From: an uncultured Saprospiraceae bacterium
Lineage (GTDB): Bacteria > Bacteroidota > Bacteroidia > Chitinophagales > Saprospiraceae
Direction: 5' to 3'
DNA length: 6,017 nucleotides
Assembly: GCA_905479665.1 (NCBI GenBank)
Contig: CAJQNM010000633.1
Location: 1 to 6,017, forward strand
Under the pieces are notes generated by a model, which saw nothing but the letters and a program-made list of their open reading frames with translations, was not told the DNA's origin and did not search any database. The first letter of the stretch is position 1; the number at the start of each line of letters is the position of its first letter. Below are positions 1 to 6,017 of the stretch, piece by piece. The position numbers and the translations under genes were made by a program.

Positions 1-365
1 GTACTATTCCCACATTCAGTCTGGTGCCCTGTCGGGCTTCGCTGCAGATCTTTAAAGAAGTTGGGATGCAGCGTCTGCGGAAGAAATCACTTTTGCTGAC
101 CGGATTTTTGGAGGATCAAATCAGATCGAAATTCTCTGACCAGATCGAGATCATTACGCCAGCAGAAAAGGACAAGCGTGGCAGCCAGCTTTCGCTAAAA
201 GTATCTGGTACGAGTCGTGATCTACAAACTCGTCTGCGGGAAAAAGGTGTAATGATCGACTGGCGTGAGCCAGGTGTAATGCGGGTAGCGCCAGTACCCT
301 TGTACAACTCTTTTCAGGATGTTTGGAAATTTTGCGAGATTCTCAAAGGTTGCTTGGAACGTTGA
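1..365 (+). CDS. kynU: Kynureninase, C-terminal part (5' end outside window)
   Basis: Kynureninase is a fold-type I PLP enzyme that cleaves L-kynurenine (or 3-hydroxykynurenine) to anthranilate (or 3-hydroxyanthranilate) plus L-alanine in cytosolic tryptophan breakdown. About 120 codons are visible, roughly the last quarter to third of a protein that is usually 410-465 residues. The frame is open from base 3, so a GTG at 24 is an internal Val codon and not the start. Recognisable family blocks, in order, are RASLQIFKEVGM, LRKKSLLLTGFLE, ITPAEKDKRGSQLSL and RVAPVPLYNSFQDVWKF. These match remembered bacterial and human kynureninases closely, including the Arg of the RVAP segment, which in the family contacts the substrate carboxylate. 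The PLP lysine lies upstream and is not visible. The gene ends in TGA, 51 bp before the TrpB2 gene on the same strand, which suggests an operon. Family assignment is very secure; substrate preference is not settled by this fragment. Confidence 0.95.
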   Translation, partial: TIPTFSLVPCRASLQIFKEVGMQRLRKKSLLLTGFLEDQIRSKFSDQIEIITPAEKDKRGSQLSLKVSGTSRDLQTRLREKGVMIDWREPGVMRVAPVPLYNSFQDVWKFCEILKGCLER

Positions 366-416
366 AGGAGACTCCGTAATTTCTGGCCTTAACTGAATCA
401 ACTAAACGAACCCAAT

Positions 417-1781
417 ATGAGAAATCGCAAGATCACCCTGAGTGAGCAGGAAATACCGCGTCAATGGTACAATATCGTCGCGGATATGCCCAACAAGCCA
501 CTCCCTCCGTTGCACCCAGGTACCAAGGAACCTATAGGACCAGAAGCTTTGGCCCCATTATTTCCCATGGAATTAATCATGCAGGAGGTGTCTACTGAGA
601 AATGGATCGATATACCAGACGAAGTCCGAGACATTTATACGCTTTGGCGCCCCACACCACTTTACCGGGCCTATGGCCTGGAGAAGGCACTGGACACACC
701 TGCCAAGATCTATTATAAGTATGAGGGTGGCAGTCCATCTGGATCGCATAAACCCAATACGGCAGTGGCGCAAGCTTACTACAACATGAAGGAGGGCGTA
801 AAGCGCATTACGACCGAGACCGGAGCCGGACAGTGGGGGAGTGCGCTCAGCTTTGCCTGCAATCATTTTGACATCGAGTGCGAGGTGTACATGGTAAAAA
901 TCTCCTATCACCACAAGCCCTATCGCAAAATGATGATGAATACCTGGGGCGCCAAGGTCCACGCTTCACCCTCAGACCAAACGGAGGCTGGTCGTAAGAT
1001 CTTGAGTCAGGATCCCGACTCTCCGGGCTCACTGGGGATTGCGATTTCAGAAGCAGTGGAAAGGGCAGCGATGGATCCTGGTACCAAGTACTCTTTGGGT
1101 AGTGTGCTGAATCATGTCTTGATGCACCAGACTGTACTGGGGCAAGAGGCGGTCACACAGATGGACAAGGCAGGTGATCTACCAGATATCGTTGTGGCTC
1201 CATTTGGTGGAGGCTCCAATTTTGCAGGGATTGCTTTTCCTTTTCTTCGTATGAATCTTGAAGAAGGAAAAAACATTCGCTGCATCGCAAGCGAACCTGC
1301 CTCTTGTCCTAAATTAACCCGGGGAGTTTTTCGCTACGATTTTGGAGACACAATTGGGATGACTCCATTGCTGCCGATGTATACACTAGGGCATAATTTT
1401 GTACCCGCTCCAATTCATGCGGGTGGCCTGCGTTACCACGGTGCAGGTGCCGTAGTCAGTCAGCTCCTTAGGGACGATCTCATAGAAGCTGTCGCTCACG
1501 ACAACTTGGAAGTTTTTGATGCTGGCGTACAGTTTGCGCGGGCCGAAGGAATCATTCCAGCGCCTGAGGCCACGCATGCTATTGCAACAGTGAGACAAGA
1601 AGCACTAAAGTGTCGAGAGGAAGGAGTTTCACGAACCATCTTACTCAATCTTTGTGGTCATGGAAATTTCGATATGAAAGCGTATGAAGACTACTTTGCA
1701 GGAAAACTGGTTAGACACGAAGTGACTAGCGAGGATATTGAGGCATCGCTAGCTCAGCTGGATACTCCCATACCTTCATAA
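417..1781 (+). CDS. trpB2: TrpB2-type tryptophan synthase beta-like PLP enzyme
   Basis: This is a complete 454-residue fold-type II PLP enzyme of the TrpB2 (TrpB-related) subfamily. The family reaction is beta-replacement of L-serine, or O-phosphoserine in some members, with indole to give L-tryptophan. Visible motifs are SHKPNTA with the Schiff-base Lys112, ETGAGQWG with the catalytic Glu134, the phosphate-binding GGGSN loop (264-268), EGIIPAPEATHA (377-388) and NLCGHGNFD (411-419). TrpB2 rather than TrpB1 is indicated by the N-terminal extension of about 50 residues, Trp140 where TrpB1 has His, and the SYHHKPYRKMMMNTWGA block (163-179). ATG 417 is preferred over ATG 486 because residues 1-23 look like the normal TrpB2 N-terminus. 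No good Shine-Dalgarno precedes it, which is common in Bacteroidota. No trpA lies in the window. Cys413 sits where TrpB1 has the Ser that contacts the PLP ring nitrogen. Co-transcription with kynureninase is inferred. The physiological substrate is uncertain, since standalone TrpB2 proteins may salvage indole or do other beta-replacements. Confidence 0.95.
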   Translation: MRNRKITLSEQEIPRQWYNIVADMPNKPLPPLHPGTKEPIGPEALAPLFPMELIMQEVSTEKWIDIPDEVRDIYTLWRPTPLYRAYGLEKALDTPAKIYYKYEGGSPSGSHKPNTAVAQAYYNMKEGVKRITTETGAGQWGSALSFACNHFDIECEVYMVKISYHHKPYRKMMMNTWGAKVHASPSDQTEAGRKILSQDPDSPGSLGIAISEAVERAAMDPGTKYSLGSVLNHVLMHQTVLGQEAVTQMDKAGDLPDIVVAPFGGGSNFAGIAFPFLRMNLEEGKNIRCIASEPASCPKLTRGVFRYDFGDTIGMTPLLPMYTLGHNFVPAPIHAGGLRYHGAGAVVSQLLRDDLIEAVAHDNLEVFDAGVQFARAEGIIPAPEATHAIATVRQEALKCREEGVSRTILLNLCGHGNFDMKAYEDYFAGKLVRHEVTSEDIEASLAQLDTPIPS

Positions 1782-1844
1782 CAAGGTCATTGGGGAGATA
1801 AAGTTAGGCCCTATCCTTGCGATCTGTGGTCAGGATGTTTGTTC

Positions 1845-1881
1845 AAAAAAAAGCTCAGTTCCCGATTTTGGGAACTGAGCT
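1845..1881 (-). terminator. Intrinsic terminator between convergent genes
   Basis: A perfect 12-bp inverted repeat (1852-1863 with 1870-1881, arm AGCTCAGTTCCC) encloses the 6-base loop GATTTT. Eight consecutive A residues at 1845-1852 become a U8 tract directly after the stem in a minus-strand transcript, the classic intrinsic terminator layout for the adhesin gene that ends at 2049, about 170 bp upstream in that direction. In the plus direction the same hairpin lies about 70 bp after the trpB2 stop, but the sequence after it (ATTCAAATTA) is only A/T-rich, so plus-strand termination would be weaker. The rest of the 1782-2048 gap holds no convincing gene. Confidence 0.88.
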
Positions 1882-2048
1882 ATTCAAATTACTCAAAACT
1901 ATCTTCGAAGTCTGTCCACTATCTCAAACTACTTGCTAGTATACATTCTCCAGTGTTCTTATCTACATAGCGACTTATCTGTCCGAACAAATAAGCACCA
2001 TGTTCCACACTTTTGTGGGACGTCGGTCGGGGTGTATGTGTACCCTTG

Positions 2049-5000
2049 CTACTGCTTCAGGATCCTAAACGTTTTAGCTGCATGACCAGTAGTGGTGCGA
2101 AGCATAAAAACTCCAGAAGAAAGTCCGGTCAAATCGAAAACTTTTTCTTGGCCATGACCAGCGCGTATGGTGCCACTCTTGAGTACTTGCCCAAGTTCAT
2201 TCATTAAGGTATAGTGTAAGTCATTCTCAGATTCAAAACTGAGATTGATGATCCCTTGAGTTGGATTTGGGTAGACACTTACTTCCAAAGCTTTCTTGCA
2301 ATCTGCCTGAGCAAATCGGATGCTGGAATACTCAGAGACCCCATCAAGATCTACCATTCTCAGTCGGTAGTAGTGAGACTCTCCCAGTTCTTCATCCTCA
2401 TATTGATACGACTGCTGTTTAGTTAAATTTCCAACCGCCTCAAGCGTAGATACATGCTCAAAAGAAACTCCATCAACAGATCTTTCTACTTCATACGAAG
2501 CCACATTTGCATCAGATCTAGAAATCCAAGATAGATCGGTTTTACAATTGCGTACCGTAGAGTTGAAACGGACTATCTCAACGGGCGGAAGACTAGACTG
2601 ATCGATTAGTCCGGCATCGAGATCTATGAGTGCTTGACCTGGTTCAACCGTGATTCCGACAATCCTGCCGTCTATCTGCCGCACATCACTGTCTAATTCC
2701 TCATCTAGACCCACATCTTGAGTTGTAAAAAGGAAACTATCAGCTACTTCAAATCTCAAAATGTAGTCGCCAGGATTTAGATACGAAAATCCGTACTGTC
2801 CCGTCAATCCATTTATACTCACCGTTTTCATAGAGTCAATCAATTGAGCATTTTCTAGGCTGCCATCCACATCATGGTATAAGTATACAAGTATGTTGTT
2901 CACTCCATGTTCGAGAGAATCTTGCAAACCATTTTGATTTTTATCCATCCACACAGTGTTCCCTAACTCAGCCATGACTGAGTTCGGCTCAAAATCGCAG
3001 AACGTAATCATCTGAGTATGTGTAGCTGCATTACCACATTGATCGACCGCCGTCCACAAACGAGCAACAGCAAATCCATCTGCACTCCTGCTATCTCCAA
3101 TAATCGACTCGGTCATAAAGATGTCGACAGCACTGCAATCGTCGGTAGCTAACACTTCTGGGGCTGGTGGCATCAGTGTGTTGCAGCTGAAGTTTGCGTC
3201 GGCTGGCAGATTCGCGAAAACAGGTGGTTGGTTGTCGTGTTGCTCTACAAAAAACGAAAATTCAGTGGTGTTGCCAGAACCATCGGTCACGACATATCCA
3301 CATTTCCATCTTCGATAGTAGCCAAACACATCGCATACAGAGCTTGCTATCAACTGATCGAAAGGCTCAATCAAGAGAGGTGCTGTGCAACAATCATCGA
3401 AGATTGCATCTGCCATCGCAATTTGCGGATCATCACAACCTTGCATAATCATGGTGCCACCATTCTCAATCCCCGCAAGCATCGGATTGACCATCGTAAC
3501 GGTTGGGGCTTCGTTGTCTTGGACCTCAATGGTTTGTGATTTCGTGACCGTATTTCCACAGCCATCGGTAGCACGCCACGTGCGCACAAGGCGATACGAG
3601 CAGGGCCCAAGGTCTTCCTGTGCTTCAGTCAGCGTTACATTTACTCGTGAGCAATTGTCTGACACTTCATGGGTCGGCTCTGGCACGTCCTGGCCACATT
3701 GTAAAAATAAATCCTCAGGGACCACGAGCACTGGTGGTACATCATCCGAAAAGCGGATGGTCTGTACTCTTGTTCGTGAATTGCCACAGGCATCAGTGGC
3801 CGTCCAGCGGCGTTCGATAAAGTCGCCTCCACATGATGCAAAGCCAGGCACAGCCACTCGATTGATCGCGATTTCCCCTCCGCAATTATCTATCGCCGTG
3901 ACTACAGCCCAAGGCGGTAGGTCTGATCCGCATGTAAGCGTGGTGTCAGCAGGAACTCCTTCTATGTGCCATGATGAGGCCGAAATCGTATACCTTTGGT
4001 AACAAGTATCACTTGCTTCGCCTTCATCAAGTATTTCATTCGCATTGAGATCGTCGAAGATGATATAGGATCGTTCGATCGATTGTTCGTTGCAAAACGG
4101 ACCCCAAGGTTCGTCTTCTCCAATTATGATGATCTCTCCACAATTCACATCACCAACACTGCTATTGCCGGCCAGGGCCTCAAACTCTGCCACATTCTGA
4201 GCAATGGGAGGTGGAAGATCATCGCAGGTGATCATACCTAGGTCCTCAGAGGGGCAGCTTACTTCAAGGAAACAAGGGATATTCGTACAGGCGCTATCGG
4301 ATTCAAAGGGAACACCATCTTCCACATTGGCAGTATTGAACAATCCAGTGCCCTCTTCTCCAGGTGTCAGGTTGCAGTCGATTTCTGATTGGACGATTTC
4401 GGCAGGCACTAATAGAAACTCGAGATCAATAATCCAGCGCTCTGTGGCACCTTCCTCTATTTGTTCATCATCAATAATGAGATGATTATCCTCACCGTTG
4501 AAACCTTCATTCTGCATACCCTGTAGGCCGTCTGTGTTGCTAGGGTCGTAGGTGACCATCACTGAAGTTGGATCGACACCTCCGCCAAATTTAAAGGTAT
4601 CGACCAAGTCATAGTAAGCGACCGCATCTCCAGTATTGATAATGTCTATGCCGTACTGCATCGCATAGAGACCAGGCATTCCCATGACCATTTCAGGCTC
4701 AGTCAATATCGATTTGACAATGTCTACGGCTGGCATGGGGATCGGTGCACAAGCAGTATCGCTGAAGATCAGAACCCTTTCCATACCAGCTTGAGAGATT
4801 CGAGAACCTTCAATTTGCGCTGTCGTGAACGCAACGGTTGCAGTATTTAATAATCCAGTGCCCATCTCGTCCTCCTCCATGTCACAATCTGAACTCAGCT
4901 CAGTGACCACGTTCGGATCCACAAGAATGGTCACAGTGACCTTGTATGTGTCAGTTCTTGATGCGGCAATGGGTTCATCCCTGACTAATTGAGCGTTTTC

Positions 5001-6017
5001 AGTGTACGAGGCTAGCAGGATGCTGGTGTTAAGCCCATCTCCTCCTGCGACGTACTCTGGCACTGCAGACAATACTGTCGCACCATCACCATAGCTGAGT
5101 GTGTCGAAGAGATCGTACACTCCCGAGACGTCGCCAATATTAGACACTGCAATCTCGTACATCAACGTAAATTCGTTGGGCGTGCCAGTCGGATCGGGTC
5201 CCATCACAATGGTCTTAACGATCGTAATGTTGCCCTGGAAGATTGTAACAAAGCATTGTGATGCACAGCCATTGGCTCCTTTGATCATGATTGCATAGGC
5301 TCCGGCAGCTAAGGAGGTCACATCAATCTGATTTCCTTCCGCCAATCCAGATTCCATATCTATCTCAGTCATATCACTTTGACGTATCACGATACATGAG
5401 TATGGTGCTGTTCCGCCAGCAATACTGAAGCTAAAGGATCCATCTTTTTGCAATGGTCCGCTTTCCGGATTGACATCATAAGGTGCGCAAGAAGGTGCGC
5501 CGGTGTTTTGGGTGACTTCTTCCTCACACATGCTGGTGCAGCCATTGTCGGTATCGGTGACTGTTACGGTGTAGGTGTCAGGAGTGGTCACCGTGATCAT
5601 CGCAGTTGTCTCTCCGGTACTCCACATATAAGTGGCATTGGTTGCATCGGTGCTAGCGGATAAGACAAACGAAGTAGTCGTACAGGTCAGCTCACCACCG
5701 CCGGTGATATCACATCTCGGTACATCGATATTTTGGGTGACTTCTTCCTCACACATGCTTGTGCAGCCATTGTCGGTATCGGTGATTGTCACGGTGTAGG
5801 TGTCTGGAGTGGTCACGGTGATCATCGCAGTTGTCTCTCCGGTACTCCACAAATAAGTGGCATTGGTTGCATCGGTGCTAGCGGATAAGACAAACGAAGT
5901 AGTCGTACAGGTGAGCTCACCACCGCCGGTGATATCACAACTCGGTACATCGATATTTTGGGTGACTTCTTCCTCACACATGCTGGTGCAGCCATTGTCG
6001 GTATCGGTGATTGTCAC
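2049..6017 (-). CDS. Giant T9SS-secreted modular surface adhesin, N-terminus outside window
   Basis: This open frame covers at least 1,322 codons and is still open at the right edge; its first visible codon is a Val codon (GTG) inside a repeat, not a start. Visible residues divide as follows: 1-176 near-identical 75-residue SprB-like repeats; 177-260 a diverged SprB-like module; 261-426 and 427-583 two DUF11-type modules (starts ITIVKTI and VDIVKSI); 584-1008 five Cys-rich HYR-like Ig modules with the pattern DNC...R.W.A.D.CGN; about 1017-1137 an SdrD-B-like domain; 1143-1240 an Fn3-like module; 1243-1322 a T9SS sorting domain with VYPNP. The protein should cross the inner membrane by a Sec signal lying outside the window, pass the outer membrane through T9SS, and be released or anchored at the cell surface. 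Adhesion or gliding is inferred from domain type; no enzymatic domain is visible. It is acidic and Thr/Asp-rich. It ends in TAG, with the terminator about 170 bp downstream, and faces the trpB2 gene. Confidence 0.93.
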   Translation of the reverse strand: MTITDTDNGCTSMCEEEVTQNIDVPSCDITGGGELTCTTTSFVLSASTDATNATYLWSTGETTAMITVTTPDTYTVTITDTDNGCTSMCEEEVTQNIDVPRCDITGGGELTCTTTSFVLSASTDATNATYMWSTGETTAMITVTTPDTYTVTVTDTDNGCTSMCEEEVTQNTGAPSCAPYDVNPESGPLQKDGSFSFSIAGGTAPYSCIVIRQSDMTEIDMESGLAEGNQIDVTSLAAGAYAIMIKGANGCASQCFVTIFQGNITIVKTIVMGPDPTGTPNEFTLMYEIAVSNIGDVSGVYDLFDTLSYGDGATVLSAVPEYVAGGDGLNTSILLASYTENAQLVRDEPIAASRTDTYKVTVTILVDPNVVTELSSDCDMEEDEMGTGLLNTATVAFTTAQIEGSRISQAGMERVLIFSDTACAPIPMPAVDIVKSILTEPEMVMGMPGLYAMQYGIDIINTGDAVAYYDLVDTFKFGGGVDPTSVMVTYDPSNTDGLQGMQNEGFNGEDNHLIIDDEQIEEGATERWIIDLEFLLVPAEIVQSEIDCNLTPGEEGTGLFNTANVEDGVPFESDSACTNIPCFLEVSCPSEDLGMITCDDLPPPIAQNVAEFEALAGNSSVGDVNCGEIIIIGEDEPWGPFCNEQSIERSYIIFDDLNANEILDEGEASDTCYQRYTISASSWHIEGVPADTTLTCGSDLPPWAVVTAIDNCGGEIAINRVAVPGFASCGGDFIERRWTATDACGNSRTRVQTIRFSDDVPPVLVVPEDLFLQCGQDVPEPTHEVSDNCSRVNVTLTEAQEDLGPCSYRLVRTWRATDGCGNTVTKSQTIEVQDNEAPTVTMVNPMLAGIENGGTMIMQGCDDPQIAMADAIFDDCCTAPLLIEPFDQLIASSVCDVFGYYRRWKCGYVVTDGSGNTTEFSFFVEQHDNQPPVFANLPADANFSCNTLMPPAPEVLATDDCSAVDIFMTESIIGDSRSADGFAVARLWTAVDQCGNAATHTQMITFCDFEPNSVMAELGNTVWMDKNQNGLQDSLEHGVNNILVYLYHDVDGSLENAQLIDSMKTVSINGLTGQYGFSYLNPGDYILRFEVADSFLFTTQDVGLDEELDSDVRQIDGRIVGITVEPGQALIDLDAGLIDQSSLPPVEIVRFNSTVRNCKTDLSWISRSDANVASYEVERSVDGVSFEHVSTLEAVGNLTKQQSYQYEDEELGESHYYRLRMVDLDGVSEYSSIRFAQADCKKALEVSVYPNPTQGIINLSFESENDLHYTLMNELGQVLKSGTIRAGHGQEKVFDLTGLSSGVFMLRTTTGHAAKTFRILKQ
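2052..2291 (-). other. T9SS type A C-terminal sorting domain
   Basis: The last 80 residues (1243-1322) carry the hallmark features of the Por secretion system sorting domain. These are VYPNPTQG at 1248-1255, a hydrophobic NLSF strand, a central YTLMNELGQVLKSGTI segment, FDLTGLSSGVFMLR, and a short basic end KTFRILKQ. This domain directs Sec-exported proteins to the T9SS outer-membrane translocon and is normally cleaved on export. It ends exactly at the stop codon, so the 3' end of the gene is intact. Confidence 0.93.
2298..2591 (-). other. Fn3-like module preceding the sorting domain
   Basis: Residues 1143-1240 run LPPVEIVRFNS...TDLSWISRSDANVASYEVERSVDG followed by HYYRLRMVDLDGVSEYSSI. This is the stereotyped Fn3-like segment that directly precedes the T9SS sorting domain in many Bacteroidota secreted proteins. 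It probably acts as a folded linker between the stalk and the sorting signal. The assignment comes from pattern recognition of this common arrangement. Confidence 0.75.
2607..2969 (-). other. SdrD-B-like (Cna-B fold) domain in the adhesin
   Basis: Residues about 1017-1137 begin LGNTVWMDKNQNGLQD, the typical opening of SdrD-B-like domains (usually G..VW.D.N.NG.QD..E.G). They continue with NNILVYLYHDVDG, a GLTGQYGFSYLNPGDYILRF strand pair and a closing GITVEPGQALIDLDAGL, all matching the family order. The Asp/Asn ladder D1025-N1027-N1029-D1033 with E1036 is a plausible calcium site, as known in Sdr B domains. The likely role is a rigid stalk element near the cell-proximal end of the adhesin. 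Confidence 0.85.
2994..4268 (-). repeat. Five Cys-rich HYR-like Ig modules in the adhesin
   Basis: Residues 584-1008 hold five diverged protein-level repeats of about 75-100 residues, roughly 584-683, 684-757, 758-833, 834-928 and 929-1008. The common pattern is a PP-V..P.D opening, a Cys, an acidic (D/E)(D/N)C segment, an R.W.A.D.CGN core and a closing Q.I...D strand. Modules 2, 3 and 5 fit best (RRWTATDACGN, RTWRATDGCGN, RLWTAVDQCGN). Module 4 has TDGSGN without the Cys and an extra CC pair (876-877). Module 1 is the most divergent, with an inserted Asp/Asn loop. At the DNA level they are not close copies, unlike the upstream 225-bp repeats. HYR-type Ig modules are common in secreted Bacteroidota adhesins. 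Confidence 0.78.
4269..5237 (-). other. Pair of DUF11-type modules in the adhesin
   Basis: Two consecutive modules of about 160 residues begin with ITIVKTI (residues 264-270) and VDIVKSI (431-437), the usual DUF11 opening. Each goes on through a beta-strand core with a YEIAVSNIGD / YGIDIINTGD motif and a (V)YDL(F/V)DT motif. They also share the late block GTGLLNTATV / GTGLFNTANV preceded by a Cys-containing acidic stretch, and both end with a SD(T/S)AC segment, so they look like an old internal duplication. DUF11 modules are Ig-like stalk elements in bacterial surface proteins. The role here is inferred to be structural spacing. Confidence 0.8.
5490..6017 (-). repeat. Tandem 225-bp coding repeats (75-residue SprB-like units)
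   Basis: Two full units (5715-5939 and 5490-5714) and the last 78 bp of a third (5940-6017) lie head to tail in frame. Each 75-residue unit starts CDITGGGELTCTTTS, contains WSTGETTAMITV and TYTVT(I/V)TDTDNGC, and closes with SMCEEEVTQN; four Cys per unit suggest disulfides. By hand count, 5506-5714 and 5731-5939 differ at 7 of 209 bases, of which 5 are synonymous and 2 conservative (Val/Ile, Met/Leu). The partial unit differs from its neighbour at 2 of 78. Only the 16 bases at the C-terminal junction (5490-5505) diverge strongly, as expected at the edge of an array. The WSTGETT...GTYTVTVTD.NGC style is that of SprB-type repeats in Bacteroidota surface proteins. More copies probably lie beyond the edge. 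Confidence 0.93.

Noticed and set aside
365..370. AAGGAG resembling a Shine-Dalgarno at the end of kynU
   Set aside because: It lies 46 bases before the trpB2 ATG and no start codon sits at a suitable distance, so it is probably chance.
354..384. Possible Bacteroidota promoter (TTG, 20-bp gap, TAATTTCT) before trpB2
   Set aside because: The -7 element matches TAnnTTTG only partly and the -33 element is just TTG; too weak to call.
573..1032. Minus-strand open frames inside trpB2
   Set aside because: They are shadows of a clearly conserved enzyme gene and have no family resemblance of their own.
2002..2021. Small hairpin GTTCCACA-CTTT-TGTGGGAC just past the adhesin stop
   Set aside because: The stem is 8 bp with a G-U wobble in the plus direction and a mismatch in the minus direction, and no U-tract follows on either strand. 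The stronger terminator at 1845-1881 explains the region better.
2013..2207. A 64-codon plus-strand frame starting in the intergenic gap
   Set aside because: Most of it overlaps the T9SS sorting domain in antisense; no ribosome binding site or conserved motif is visible.
3385..4002. A 205-codon plus-strand open frame opposite the adhesin
   Set aside because: It lies wholly antisense to the HYR-like modules, its sequence is a by-product of their repeated Cys/Trp/Asp codons, and it has no recognisable domain or start context. The same applies to the other plus-strand frames between 3121 and 5663.
5490..6017. CRISPR-like direct repeats
   Set aside because: The repeats are contiguous 225-bp coding units without spacers and encode an in-frame SprB-like module.

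Overview
The window looks like chromosomal DNA of a Bacteroidota bacterium. The strongest evidence is the large minus-strand protein, which ends in a type IX secretion system (T9SS) C-terminal sorting domain with a VYPNP motif. That system is restricted to the Bacteroidetes/Chlorobi lineage. The mix of SprB-like repeats, DUF11 domains, HYR-like Ig repeats, an SdrD-B-like domain and an Fn3-like domain, together with a kynureninase, fits a marine or environmental group such as Saprospiria (Lewinella-like). That finer placement is inference from domain style only.

Layout. Positions 1-365 (+) hold the C-terminal part of a kynureninase, the tryptophan-catabolic PLP enzyme. After a 51-bp gap comes a complete TrpB2-type tryptophan synthase beta-like enzyme (417-1781, +). 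Both genes belong to tryptophan/indole chemistry and are probably co-transcribed. A 267-bp convergent intergenic region (1782-2048) contains one strong hairpin terminator (1845-1881) whose U-tract serves the minus strand. From 2049 to the right edge, on the minus strand, lies one very long open frame of at least 1,322 codons. It is the C-terminal part of a giant secreted modular surface protein or adhesin whose N-terminus lies beyond the window.

The adhesin reads, from N to C within the window: near-identical 75-residue Cys-containing SprB-like repeats (two full copies plus a partial one at the edge), a diverged SprB-like module, two DUF11-type modules, five Cys-rich HYR-like Ig modules, an SdrD-B-like domain with an Asp/Asn calcium-type loop, an Fn3-like module and the T9SS sorting domain. 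The two metabolic genes and the adhesin converge and show no sign of functional linkage.

I found no RNA genes, CRISPR array, insertion sequence or clear new biological system. The points most worth a second look are the 225-bp tandem repeat, the kynureninase-TrpB2 pairing, a Cys at the usual PLP-pyridine Ser position of TrpB2, and two identically spaced calcium-type loops in the adhesin.
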